Below are positions 39,166-47,696 of a DNA stretch of 64,000 nt, piece after piece. The position numbers were made by a program, and so were the translations under genes. Source of the DNA: Prosthecobacter debontii (GTDB lineage: Bacteria > Verrucomicrobiota > Verrucomicrobiia > Verrucomicrobiales > Verrucomicrobiaceae). The notes under the pieces are model-generated. The model made no database searches, was not told where the DNA came from, and saw only the letters and a program-made list of their open reading frames with translations. The DNA lies in contig NZ_FUYE01000002.1 in assembly GCF_900167535.1 (NCBI RefSeq), positions 124,001 through 188,000 on the forward strand, in the 5' to 3' direction. Position 1 is the first letter of the stretch; the number at the start of each line of letters is the position of its first letter.

Positions 39166-39513
39166 ATGAAGGGACCCAAGATTTGTTGTCACGTGGAAGA
39201 ACTGCTCCGGATGGTCGGCGGCCGCTGGAAAGTGGTTTTGATTCGTGAACTGGAATCAGGTCCACGTCGGCATGGTCAGCTCCGCCGTAGCCTCACGGGC
39301 ATCACCCAGAAAATGCTGACCCAACGTCTGCGTGAACTGGAGCGAGATGGTGTCGTCACTCGCAAAGACGTCCTCGAAGGTAAAATCAAGACAGTGGAAT
39401 ATTCCCTGACGGATTGGGGTCGCAAGGTGATGGAGGTGATCATGCAGCTTCATGATTGGACCCTCCAGCATCAGGGCCATTTCCCCGCTCAACAGGCCCA
39501 CGAAGTGGCTTAA
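39166..39513 (+). CDS. HxlR-family winged-helix regulator
   Basis: From ATG 39166 the product has 115 residues. The HxlR core is clear: G-G-R-W-K-V-V-L-I-R-E-L, H-G-Q-L-R-R-S-L-T-G-I-T-Q-K-M-L-T-Q-R-L-R-E-L-E-R-D-G-V-V and Y-S-L-T-D-W-G. A Cys-Cys pair near the N-terminus (K-I-C-C-H-V) is placed like the redox-sensing cysteine of HypR/QorR-type members, so thiol-reactive signals are plausible. It is divergent from the isochorismatase-family operon and most likely controls it. Confidence 0.9.
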   Translation: MKGPKICCHVEELLRMVGGRWKVVLIRELESGPRRHGQLRRSLTGITQKMLTQRLRELERDGVVTRKDVLEGKIKTVEYSLTDWGRKVMEVIMQLHDWTLQHQGHFPAQQAHEVA

Positions 39514-39636
39514 CTTCAGGCGGCAGAGGCAGCATCGAGGAGTCCCCTCCCCTTTTGTTCTTGAGCTTGCATCATCGGGTGGTTCTCCATCATCCTTTTT
39601 GACAAATCCCAGCGCCCGCTCTCGTTACCCCCTGCC

Positions 39637-41109
39637 ATGTTTCGCGTTCTCGTTCTCTTTTACTTCCTGCTCGCCGCTGTTTGTCAGGCAGCCTCGCGCC
39701 CCAATGTTCTCGTCATCCTCTGCGATGACCTCCGTCCAGATGCTCTTGGCTGTTATGGCTCCAAGCATGTAAAGACGCCGAACATTGACCGCCTCGCTGC
39801 GGAGGGGGTGTTGTTCCAAAACTCCTTCTGCACCACCTCCCTTTGCTCCCCGAGCCGCGCCTCTATCCTCAGTGGCTTGTATGCCCACACCCATGGAGTG
39901 ACCAACAACTTCACGGAGTATCCCTCCGCAATGAAGAGCTTCCCCCAGGTGCTTCATGACTCTGGGTATGCCACGGCCTACATCGGTAAGTATCACATGG
40001 GTGAAGAGAATGACGAACCCCGCCCCGGTTACGACTGGTTCGTCACCCACAAAGGCCAGGGCAAATACTTCGACACGGAGTTCAACCTCAACGGTCAGAA
40101 GCGTGAAGTCATCAAAGGTTATTACACCACGATCGTCACCGACATGACGCTGGATTGGCTGAAAAAGCAGTCTTCCGAGAAGCCTTGGTGCATGTTCCTC
40201 GGCCACAAGGCCCCCCACAGCTTCTACACTCCAGAGCCGAAATATGAGCATGCCTTCGATGACGTCCGCGTGCCCTACCCTGCCACCGCTTTCCAGCTCG
40301 ACGACAAGCCCAAGTGGATCAAAGAGCGTCTCTACACCTGGCACGGCATCTACGGCCCGCTGTTCGAGTGGCGGAAAAAATTCCCCGACGACCGCCCCGA
40401 AGCTGTGAAGGACTTCGAGGCCATGGTGCATGGTTACTGGGGCACTATCCTCAGCGTCGATGACAGCGTCGCCCGCCTCCGCACTTACCTTGAGGAAACT
40501 GGCCAACTCGATAACACCATCATCGTCTTCATGGGTGACAACGGGCTCCTCGAAGGTGAGCACGGCATGGTGGACAAGCGTACCGCTCATGAGGCCAGCC
40601 TGCGCATCCCGATCGTCGCTCGCTTCCCGAGCCTAACCAAAGACGCCAAAAAAATCCCTCAGCAGGTCCTCACGGTGGACATCGCCCCTAGCATTCTGGA
40701 ACTGTGCGGCGCTCCGACGGTGCCGAACATCCATGGCAAATCCTGGGTCAAGCTCGTGCAGTCCGGCGACCCGGCATGGCGCAAAAGCTGGTTCTACCAC
40801 TACAACTACGAGAAGCAATTCCCCTACACCCCGAACGTCCGCGCCATCCGCACCGACGAGTGGAAATACATCCATTACCCGCACGGCAACGGCAAACCTG
40901 ACCGCCACCTGGCCGAGCTGTATAACCTGAAGGATGACCCCGGCGAGACCACCAACCTCATCGGCAAGCCCGAGCTGGCCAGTAAAGTCACCGAACTCCA
41001 GGCTGAACTGGCCAAACTCATGGCCGCCACAGGCCTCACCCCCGCTACCGACAAGATGCCCCTGGACGAAGGTGTGAAGAATGAGCTGCCCGACGCTGAA
41101 ATCCGCTGA
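39637..41109 (+). CDS. Secreted type I sulfatase
   Basis: A 490-residue sulfatase with signal peptide (~1-19, to C-Q-A). The formylglycine motif is [12 protein letters not shown] (Cys-type, needing a formylglycine-generating enzyme). Metal ligands D-D occur in [10 protein letters not shown] and D-N in F-M-G-D-N-G-L-L. It probably cleaves sulfate from polysaccharide or steroid sulfates outside the cytoplasm; Verrucomicrobia often carry many such genes. The C-terminal part resembles iduronate-2-sulfatase and heparan-type enzymes, but the substrate cannot be fixed. A hairpin terminator follows at 41144. Confidence 0.93.
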   Translation: MFRVLVLFYFLLAAVCQAASRPNVLVILCDDLRPDALGCYGSKHVKTPNIDRLAAEGVLFQNSFCTTSLCSPSRASILSGLYAHTHGVTNNFTEYPSAMKSFPQVLHDSGYATAYIGKYHMGEENDEPRPGYDWFVTHKGQGKYFDTEFNLNGQKREVIKGYYTTIVTDMTLDWLKKQSSEKPWCMFLGHKAPHSFYTPEPKYEHAFDDVRVPYPATAFQLDDKPKWIKERLYTWHGIYGPLFEWRKKFPDDRPEAVKDFEAMVHGYWGTILSVDDSVARLRTYLEETGQLDNTIIVFMGDNGLLEGEHGMVDKRTAHEASLRIPIVARFPSLTKDAKKIPQQVLTVDIAPSILELCGAPTVPNIHGKSWVKLVQSGDPAWRKSWFYHYNYEKQFPYTPNVRAIRTDEWKYIHYPHGNGKPDRHLAELYNLKDDPGETTNLIGKPELASKVTELQAELAKLMAATGLTPATDKMPLDEGVKNELPDAEIR

Positions 41110-41143
41110 GTCCAGCCTCCCGCTCCATCATTAAGGACGCCAC

Positions 41144-41183
41144 ACGCCACCTAGCCTGCTGTTTGCAGTTTAGGTGGCGTTTG
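41144..41183 (+). terminator. Hairpin terminator after the sulfatase
   Basis: Outer arms ACGCCACCTA (41144-41153) and TAGGTGGCGT (41171-41180), with an inner stem CTGC/GCAG around TGTTT and a short T run after. The inner hairpin recurs in the repeat at 41420 as TTGC/GCAA, a compensated base pair. Confidence 0.65.
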
Positions 41184-41380
41184 CATTGAGGTGACAAGTG
41201 AGGTCAGGCCCGACTTCCTGTTTGCCGGACAGGATGGTCTGTTGCACCCATGGTGTTAGCTACCTATCCGTCGGCGCACTTCATTCAGTCACTTTGCTTG
41301 GAGCAGATGAGGTTAGACGCTCCGGCCATGGGCACCGTTTCCACGGCTGCTGCACAACGAGGCGAGTTCTTGGAACGACC
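41157..41380 (+). repeat. Decayed upstream copy of a kinase gene's leader and 5' end
   Basis: This is the first copy of an imperfect near-tandem direct repeat. The first 91 bp (41157-41247) match 41420-41510 at about 74 of 91 positions by hand count, without gaps. Similarity continues through GAGCAGATGAGGTTAGACGC (41301) against GAGCAGACGACGTTAGTCGC (41562) to CGAGTTCTTGGA (41363 against 41634), i.e. into the coding region of the kinase at 41514, with about 10 bp of indel. This copy has no usable reading frame, so it is a remnant. Confidence 0.75.
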
Positions 41381-41419
41381 ATGCTGTAGCTCATTAAGCA
41401 CGGAATCCCTCACTTAGAT

Positions 41420-41655
41420 TGCTGTTTGCAATTTAGGCGGTGTTTGCATGGAGGTGACAAACCAAGTCGGGCGCTATTTCTTGTTTGCCGGACATAATTG
41501 TTTGTTGCACTAAATGCCGGGGCCCATTGGCCATCACCCTCCCTTCATGCACCCTTTTTTTGAGCAGACGACGTTAGTCGCTCTGGCTATCGACGCATCT
41601 CGCAACCTCATTCACGCCAGCTCTGCCGCGAGCCGAGTTCTTGGATATTCGACCA
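41420..41655 (+). repeat. Second copy: leader and first ~45 codons of the PAS kinase
   Basis: Partner of the repeat at 41157-41380, offset 261-271 bp. It contains the presumed promoter/leader of the kinase and its start region. Conserved blocks are TGCTGTTTGCA, GAGGTGACAA, TGTTTGCCGGACA and TGTTGCAC. The 400-bp gap between the sulfatase and the kinase is mostly made of these two copies. Confidence 0.75.
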
Positions 41656-44216
41656 GCGAACTTCTTCAGCGCCCCTTCATCAGTCTGCTCCAGGCGCCTT
41701 CCAGCATCACACCGGCGGTTTTCCCTCACGAGCTGACCCAGGTGAGTCCGACCCAGCCGACTTGCTGTGATCTCACGCTGATTTGCCGTGATGGCCGACC
41801 TCTCCCCGCCAGCTTCAGCGTTTCCACCTATCTCTCTCCTGCCACAGGTAGCCAGCACCTCCTGCTGCTGATGCAGCCTCCGCTGAAAGCCCTCACTCAG
41901 CAGGTCACATCCAAGGAAGAACTCTTCCTCCGCGCCTCCCTCAATGCGCTCCCCATCGGCTTAGCCGTTCTCGATGGAGACGGCGTCATCGTCATCACCA
42001 ACAAGGCCTGGGGTCAGCCGGAAAATCAGGCTGTGCTTCCCTGGACGGCAGGCTGCCCGGGGGACAACTACCTCGATCTCTGCGAAAAAATCGCCGCCAG
42101 CGGCAGTGAACCCGCCCGCAACACCCTCGATCAGGTGCGCAGCGTCCTGGTCGGCCAGCTTGCCGAGGCCTGCATCGAGCTCAGCGGCACCTATCAGGAC
42201 GAGGAAAGGAACCTCCTCTGCAAAGCCACCCGCTTCCAAAACCACGGTCCCGTCCACGTCGCCATCACCCACGAGGACATCACCGCCATGCGCCAGACAC
42301 AGCGGCGGGCCGAGCGGAATCGCCAGCAATTCCAAGACCTCTTCGAGTGCGCGCCTGACGCCATGGTCATGACCAATGCCGAAGGCCTCATCACCCTCGT
42401 CAACCGCCAGGCCGAGCAGCTCTTCGGCTACCAGCGTGACGAACTCATTGGCCAACCCGTGGAGATCCTCATGCAGGAGCAGACCCGCCGGAGCCACGTC
42501 GGCCTGCGCCAGCAATACCTCGCCTCCGCCATCCCCCGCCCCATGGGCGTCGGCCGCTCCAATCTCAAAGGCCGCAAGCGCGATGGCTCCGTCTTCCACG
42601 TGGACATCAGCCTCAGCCCCATGCAGTCGGACCACGGCCCCCAGGTCGTCGCCGCCGTGCGGGACATCACCGAGCGCGTGCAGGCGGAAAGCCAGGTCCG
42701 CCAAGCTCTGGCCATGCTCAATGCCACCGATGACGGCGCCTTCATCTTCCAGCCCGAGACCCTGGCCTTCATCTTTGTCAATGAGGGAGCCACTCGTCAG
42801 CTCCAGTATAACCGCGAGGAGCTCCTCGGCATGACCGCCCTGGATATTCTGCCCGAATATGATGAGCCCCGTCTGCGCAGTCTCCTCCAGCCCCTCCTGA
42901 CCGGAGAGAAGACCGTCCGCCGCGTCACCACCCAGCACCGCACCCGCAGCGGCAGCCAGCTCCCGGTCGAGATCAGCCTCCAGGTCGTCACCACCGAGGA
43001 AGGCCAGCGCCGCTGCATCGCCATCGCCCGCGACATCACTGAGCGCCTCCAGCGCGAGCGCAAGGAGCGCCGCACCCAGCGTCTGGAAAGCATCGGCACC
43101 CTCGCCGGCGGTGTCGCGCATGACCTCAACAACGCCCTCACCCCCGTCCTCATGATCTGCGATCTCCTCAAAGAGCGCTACCCTGAGGCCGCCGAACTCC
43201 TCCACACCGCCGAGTCCGGTGCCCAGCGCGGGGCCGACATGGTCCGCCACCTCCTCACCTTCTCACGTGGCGTCGAGGGCGAGCGCCAGCCCGTCAGCCT
43301 CAGTGATCTCTTCAATGAGATCGCCTTCATCATCAACGGCACCTTCCCGAAGAACATCCAGCTCCACCTCCAGCACTCCCCCGGGCTCAATCTCGTCCTC
43401 GGAGACCCCACCCAGCTCCACCAGGTCATCCTCAACCTCTGCGTCAACGCCCGCGACGCCATGCCTACCGGCGGCAGCCTCAAAATCACCGCCGAAAACA
43501 TCCAGCTCCACGCCCCCCTCATCGGCGCCCAGCCCGAGTCCCCCGCCGGCAGCTACATCGTCTGCCAGATCAGCGACACCGGCCTCGGCATCCAGCCCGA
43601 GCTGCTCGACCGCATCTTCGAGCCCTTCTTCAGCACCAAAGGGCCCGACCGCGGCACCGGCCTCGGCCTCTCCACCGCCCTCGGTATCATCCGCAGCCAT
43701 GGCGGCTTCATCCGCGTCGAGTCCACCCCCGGCCAGGGCTCCACCTTCTCCATCTACCTCCCCGAGGCCCCCCTCAGCAGCGACTTCCTCATCGATCTCG
43801 ATCCCCCGCCCGCCCCCGCCAGCAGCAGCGACTACACCGGCCAGGGCCAGCTCATCCTCATCGTCGATGACGAGCCCGCCGTGCGCGACACCATCACCAC
43901 CGTCCTCACCGCCCTGAACTACCGCGTCCTCGCCGCCGCCGACGGCACCGAGGCCATCATCCACGCCGTCGAGAACAAGGACTCCCTCCACGCCGTCATT
44001 ACCGATCTCCACATGCCTGAGATGGACGGGCTGAATTTCGTCCGCGCCCTCCGCCGCATCATCCCCACCACCCGCGTCATCGTCGCCAGCGGTCGTTTTG
44101 AGCCGCCCCAGGTCCAGCAGTTTGAGCTCCTCGGTCACTGCACCCTCCTGCCCAAGCCCTTCACCCAGCCCCAGCTCCTGGAGGCCCTCCACCACGCCCT
44201 CCACGCGTCTGTGTAG
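41514..44216 (+). CDS. Four-PAS hybrid histidine kinase with C-terminal receiver
   Basis: A 900-residue cytoplasmic kinase. Four PAS domains (~10-120, ~140-255, ~265-385, ~395-515) are followed by HisKA (V-A-H-D-L-N-N-A-L-T-P near 545), HATPase_c (G-T-G-L-G-L-S-T-A) and a receiver (~785-900; acceptor Asp in A-V-I-T-D-L-H-M-P-E-M-D-G, Lys in L-L-P-K-P-F). From about 42.0 kb the third codon position is overwhelmingly C, far more than in neighbouring genes, and this gives long spurious antisense frames. The start could also be ATG 41547 (M-H-P-F-F-E-Q), since no convincing ribosome-binding site precedes 41514. The target is unknown; the gene has a decayed duplicate of its own 5' end upstream. 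Confidence 0.9.
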   Translation: MPGPIGHHPPFMHPFFEQTTLVALAIDASRNLIHASSAASRVLGYSTSELLQRPFISLLQAPSSITPAVFPHELTQVSPTQPTCCDLTLICRDGRPLPASFSVSTYLSPATGSQHLLLLMQPPLKALTQQVTSKEELFLRASLNALPIGLAVLDGDGVIVITNKAWGQPENQAVLPWTAGCPGDNYLDLCEKIAASGSEPARNTLDQVRSVLVGQLAEACIELSGTYQDEERNLLCKATRFQNHGPVHVAITHEDITAMRQTQRRAERNRQQFQDLFECAPDAMVMTNAEGLITLVNRQAEQLFGYQRDELIGQPVEILMQEQTRRSHVGLRQQYLASAIPRPMGVGRSNLKGRKRDGSVFHVDISLSPMQSDHGPQVVAAVRDITERVQAESQVRQALAMLNATDDGAFIFQPETLAFIFVNEGATRQLQYNREELLGMTALDILPEYDEPRLRSLLQPLLTGEKTVRRVTTQHRTRSGSQLPVEISLQVVTTEEGQRRCIAIARDITERLQRERKERRTQRLESIGTLAGGVAHDLNNALTPVLMICDLLKERYPEAAELLHTAESGAQRGADMVRHLLTFSRGVEGERQPVSLSDLFNEIAFIINGTFPKNIQLHLQHSPGLNLVLGDPTQLHQVILNLCVNARDAMPTGGSLKITAENIQLHAPLIGAQPESPAGSYIVCQISDTGLGIQPELLDRIFEPFFSTKGPDRGTGLGLSTALGIIRSHGGFIRVESTPGQGSTFSIYLPEAPLSSDFLIDLDPPPAPASSSDYTGQGQLILIVDDEPAVRDTITTVLTALNYRVLAAADGTEAIIHAVENKDSLHAVITDLHMPEMDGLNFVRALRRIIPTTRVIVASGRFEPPQVQQFELLGHCTLLPKPFTQPQLLEALHHALHASV

Positions 44217-44327
44217 GCCCGCTAGCGTTTTTCCCCACATCCGCCCGCCACCTGGGTCAAAATCCCAGCCGTCATGCTAAAATCCTCTTTACCCCCTGTC
44301 ATCTTCAGGCGAAAACCGAGGCAGGAC

Positions 44328-46217
44328 ATGACCACGCGGCCCGTCATCTTCATCTCTGCTGTTTCTAAGGAGCTCAAAACAGCGCGCGACCACGTCGCCA
44401 AGACCCTCATCTCCCTCGGTTACGAGCCCAAGTGGCAAGACATCGCCCCCACCGAGACCGGCAACCTCAGCGGCGTCCTGCGCAAGTGGGTGGATGACTC
44501 CCAGGCCGTCGTCCAGCTCATCGGCAAATGCTACGGTTACGAGGCCCCCCAGCCCGACCCCCAGTTCGGCCGCTGCAGCTACACCCAATACGAAGCCCTC
44601 TACGCCCGCAGCCGGGGCAAGAAAGTCTGGTATCTCCCCGTCGGTCCCGACTACACCTGCGACACCTGCACCGACGAACCCGAGGAGTTGCGACAGCTCC
44701 AGGCCGACTACCTCCAGCGCATCCGCGCCCAAGGCGACCTCCGCCACGGCTTCGCCAGCCCCACCGAATTGGAAAACTTGGTCCTCAAGCTCCGCGACGA
44801 CCTAGCCCGCCTCCGCCGCTGGTCCTACCAAGGGGCCATCGCCATCCTTGTGCTTCTCCTGCTCGTTGCAGGGGGAATCGTTTGGTTACAAATAGGGCAA
44901 CAGCAGACCCACCAGACGCAGAAGCAGTCCCTTCAAAACGACGATCAGATCAAAGAAGACATCGCCGATGTAAAGCGCATTATCGCCGATTTTAACCAAG
45001 CTGCCGACTACCTCATTAAAGGTGGCAGTAAAGAAAAACTCGCCCAAGAATACGATAGCGTCCTGCGATTTACCGCCAAGCGGTGGAGTATACCAGCCAC
45101 CCGTCTGCATAACCTTATCGAGGCCAATACAGCTAGTATTCTTAGCGATCCAAACATTTCTCTTCTAGTCAAAATCGGGGCGCTAAGAGATGCTGGCCAA
45201 TTTATTGAAGCACGTAATCTTGCAGTCCAAGGAGCTAAAAACCTTGAAACAGTTCAAGTAGGTCAAACTCATGAACAAGTTCAGTTATGGATAGAATCCT
45301 CCATTTCCGAAATCCAGTTAGGCAATTATGAGCAAGCTTATATATATGCAAAAAAAGCGGACAGCTTAGCAAATCGAGAAGATCATTTTGAGACATGGGC
45401 TTCGGCTCGCCATACTTTGGGAAGAACACTGATATTATTGTCCCGTTATAAGGAGGCCCTGGAAATCTATAATGAAATCCTGCCTTTACGTCAAAAGGAA
45501 CTAGGAGATGAAAATGAGGATACCCTCATGACACGAAATAATAGGGCTTATGTATATGAAAAAATGGGAAACCATAAACAAGCCTTAGAGGAACATACAA
45601 AGGTTTTTGAAATCAGGAAACGAACTTTGGGGGAATATCACAAAGACACAATTCAAAGCCGAAGCAATCTGATAACAGTACTATATAGACTAAACAGATC
45701 TAAAGAAGCCGAGCAACTTGCTAGAGGCACTATTGAATTACTAGAAGATAAATATGGAGAAGATAGTCTAGAAGTTTCATCTGAACGGCTAAATCTTGGA
45801 AATACATTATTTTCTCAGGAAAAATACATTGAGGCCGCAAAAGAATATCAAAGGTCAGCCGAGATAAAATCTCGCCTTTTGGGGGCCGAACACCACGGGA
45901 CGTTAATGAGTCGAATGGGCCACGCCAACGCTTTAAATGAACTAAAACAAAGTAAAGCAGCAGAAGTTGAACATAGGATTGTATTAGCCTGTCTAAAACG
46001 CACTTTAGGCCCTGACCATGCAGATGTATTGCTAGCGAATCACAACCTAGCATTGACATTGGAAAATCAGGAACGCTACCACGAAGCACTGACCTTCATG
46101 AAAGGTGCATATGAAGGAAGATTAAAGATCTTTGGATCGGCTCATTGGCTTACGGAATACTCCTTGGACGGCTGCAAACGACTAGAGAGGGAGATAAAGG
46201 AAGCCAAGGCCAATTAG
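44328..46217 (+). CDS. DUF4062-transmembrane-TPR protein, compositionally chimeric
   Basis: From ATG 44328 (GAGGCAGG upstream is a good ribosome-binding site) the product has 629 residues. Residues ~5-95 match DUF4062 (V-I-F-I-S-A-V-S-K-E-L-K-T-A-R and V-V-Q-L-I-G-K-C-Y-G-Y-E-A-P), a TIR-like fold found in NTPase and defence/signalling proteins. A single membrane helix (~164-189) follows, then a low-complexity linker and at least six tetratricopeptide repeats of the kinesin-light-chain type (H-x-D-T-L, L-G-x-E-x-H-x-x-T patterns). Up to about base 44,950 the gene is C-rich like the kinase upstream. After that it is AT-rich with different codon use, so the sensor half appears to have been swapped in. 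No nucleotidase or NTPase domain is joined to it. A receptor-like protein with an intracellular effector is inferred. Confidence 0.8.
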   Translation: MTTRPVIFISAVSKELKTARDHVAKTLISLGYEPKWQDIAPTETGNLSGVLRKWVDDSQAVVQLIGKCYGYEAPQPDPQFGRCSYTQYEALYARSRGKKVWYLPVGPDYTCDTCTDEPEELRQLQADYLQRIRAQGDLRHGFASPTELENLVLKLRDDLARLRRWSYQGAIAILVLLLLVAGGIVWLQIGQQQTHQTQKQSLQNDDQIKEDIADVKRIIADFNQAADYLIKGGSKEKLAQEYDSVLRFTAKRWSIPATRLHNLIEANTASILSDPNISLLVKIGALRDAGQFIEARNLAVQGAKNLETVQVGQTHEQVQLWIESSISEIQLGNYEQAYIYAKKADSLANREDHFETWASARHTLGRTLILLSRYKEALEIYNEILPLRQKELGDENEDTLMTRNNRAYVYEKMGNHKQALEEHTKVFEIRKRTLGEYHKDTIQSRSNLITVLYRLNRSKEAEQLARGTIELLEDKYGEDSLEVSSERLNLGNTLFSQEKYIEAAKEYQRSAEIKSRLLGAEHHGTLMSRMGHANALNELKQSKAAEVEHRIVLACLKRTLGPDHADVLLANHNLALTLENQERYHEALTFMKGAYEGRLKIFGSAHWLTEYSLDGCKRLEREIKEAKAN

Positions 46218-46419
46218 CCTGGGAAATAGCCCGGTGTGGAATGCGAGCACGACGCTGGCGGATGTGACCTGGGCGGCGAGTGCGGACCCTGACCTGAAGG
46301 AATACAAGGTGCGCGCGGCCCCTGGGGAGGACTATGATGCGGATGATGAGGTGGTGCTGAATACGGGCCGGGAACGCGGCAGCCCGCCGGTGTATGTGAC
46401 GCGCCCGATCGTGACGTGA
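46213..46419 (+). pseudogene. Stranded C-terminal fragment of a fibronectin-III-like protein
   Basis: An open frame that starts inside the last codons of the TPR gene and has no start of its own, reading S-L-G-N-S-P-V-W-N-A-S-T-T and then V-T-W-A-A-S-A-D-P-D-L-K-E-Y-K-V-R. This is the usual strand pattern of a fibronectin type III domain near the end of a protein. It is GC-rich, in contrast to the preceding 1.2 kb. The junction falls exactly at the end of the AT-rich block, so the rest of the gene was probably lost when that block arrived. Could also be a chance frame. Confidence 0.45.
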
Positions 46420-46470
46420 GTGGCTGGAGGGTTGGAGTGCCCCTACCCCTGAGCTCTGAAACGCGCAGTC

Positions 46471-46673
46471 GCGTCCCGGAGTGCGGTGGTCCCGCATGCG
46501 GGACTCAAGCGCGACACCGCCCTGGGCGCTGAGGGGTCCTTCCCGTAACCTTAACCCTCTGAGCCCACGGACGCCTGAAGACCTCTGCCTTCGTTGCCGC
46601 CGTCTCCTCTCCGCCACAAGCGGTGTCGCCGAGGCGAGTGCCCTCGCCTCTCTGCCACCGCACTCCGGGACGC
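46471..46673. repeat. 203-bp palindromic element (MITE/REP-like)
   Basis: Exact 19-bp terminal inverted repeats, GCGTCCCGGAGTGCGGTGG (46471-46489) and its complement at 46655-46673, enclose a second inverted pair GCGACACCGC (46511-46520) and GCGGTGTCGC (46620-46629) centred on the same axis. A perfect 16-bp palindrome GTCCCGCATGCGGGAC lies at 46489-46504. No open frame of note is inside. The nested symmetry is that of a miniature mobile element or a large REP hairpin. It fills most of the 335-bp gap between the fibronectin-like fragment and the next gene. Confidence 0.65.
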
Positions 46674-46754
46674 CCCGCGCCTCCATCAGACGACGGATGT
46701 GCCCGGGGATCTTTGGGACCCAGCGCCCGACCTTCCGAGCCGGGCGGCGAGTCC

Positions 46755-47540
46755 CTACAGCTTGCGTTTATAGCCGTCGCAGCGGTTGTGCCAACCGGCG
46801 AGCCAGCGCTGCTCCTTGCGGGCAGGCGGGGCGTTTTTCACACGGCGGGTGAGGACGGCTTTGGCGGAGTCGGCAAAGGCGGCGGGGGTGGCGGCTTTCA
46901 TGCCTTCCAGCACCTGGAGGAGGCCCCAGCCCTGGCCGTTGTAGCGCTCGGAGGGGGCGGTGCCTTCGCCTTTGAAGTTGACATAATCAATGAGGCAGAA
47001 GGCACCTTCGGGGCTGCCGAGGAGGGTCTGGAAGCGCGACTCGACAAGCTGGGGCTGGGTGGACGCGGCCTTCATCTTCGGCAGGGCACGCTGGAGTCGG
47101 GCGATGATGAACTCGGTCTGGAGGCCGACGGTTTCACCGAGCAAACGGCGCAGTTCCCTCTGGCGCGGGCCTTCGCGGTCAATCAAGAAAGCGCTGCGGC
47201 TGGACCAGGGACAGGGGCCGTGGGTCCAGTCGGGCACCTGGACGCCGCGCTGGGCGAGGAAGGCAGCCAGAGGCGGGAAGCTTTCTTCAAAGGGGCCGCG
47301 TTTGCCCTGCGGATACCAGATGAAGTGGCCGATGCCGAGGGAGGCGAAGTCCTCGCCCATGTTCCAACTGGTGAGCCCCTCCACGGTGCCGCCACATTCG
47401 TTCTGCCAGATGCGCTGGCCCACCCGCTGGAGCTGGGGTCCGGTGAGTTGCGGGCCGGAGCCGGAGATCTGCGGCACCTGAGCGCAGGCGCTGAGGGTGA
47501 GGAGGAAGCCGGAAAGGGTGAGAAAGCGTCGGGCGGTCAT
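46755..47540 (-). CDS. Conserved lipoprotein, possible lysozyme-like fold
   Basis: A 261-residue lipoprotein: the signal peptide ends in the lipobox L-S-A-C at about residue 19. The most conserved-looking region is I-W-Q-N-E-C-G-G-T-V-E-G-L-T-S-W-N-M-G-E and S-L-G-I-G-H-F-I-W-Y-P, where an N-E-x-G and an N-x-G-E-D-F motif could hold a catalytic Glu as in lysozyme-like enzymes. I do not recognise a named family, and the catalytic suggestion is weak. It stands alone, divergent from the FHA-coiled-coil operon. Confidence 0.75.
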   Translation of the reverse strand: MTARRFLTLSGFLLTLSACAQVPQISGSGPQLTGPQLQRVGQRIWQNECGGTVEGLTSWNMGEDFASLGIGHFIWYPQGKRGPFEESFPPLAAFLAQRGVQVPDWTHGPCPWSSRSAFLIDREGPRQRELRRLLGETVGLQTEFIIARLQRALPKMKAASTQPQLVESRFQTLLGSPEGAFCLIDYVNFKGEGTAPSERYNGQGWGLLQVLEGMKAATPAAFADSAKAVLTRRVKNAPPARKEQRWLAGWHNRCDGYKRKL

Positions 47541-47696
47541 ATTTTAGTGGCCTTAACTTTAGCGGGTGATTGTGGCAGCGCCTGAAATGATGGCACAGAG
47601 CGAGCTGACGGATGTTAGGCAGCAATTGATTAAGATTGATTCAATGATTTTCCAAAAGTAATCTGCATTTTCCACACGCCTTTCTGCGCCGCTGCG

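Noticed and set aside
41961-43250. Long antisense frame opposite the hybrid kinase (429 codons)
   Set aside because: An artefact of the C-rich third codon positions; composition is low complexity and no domain is seen.
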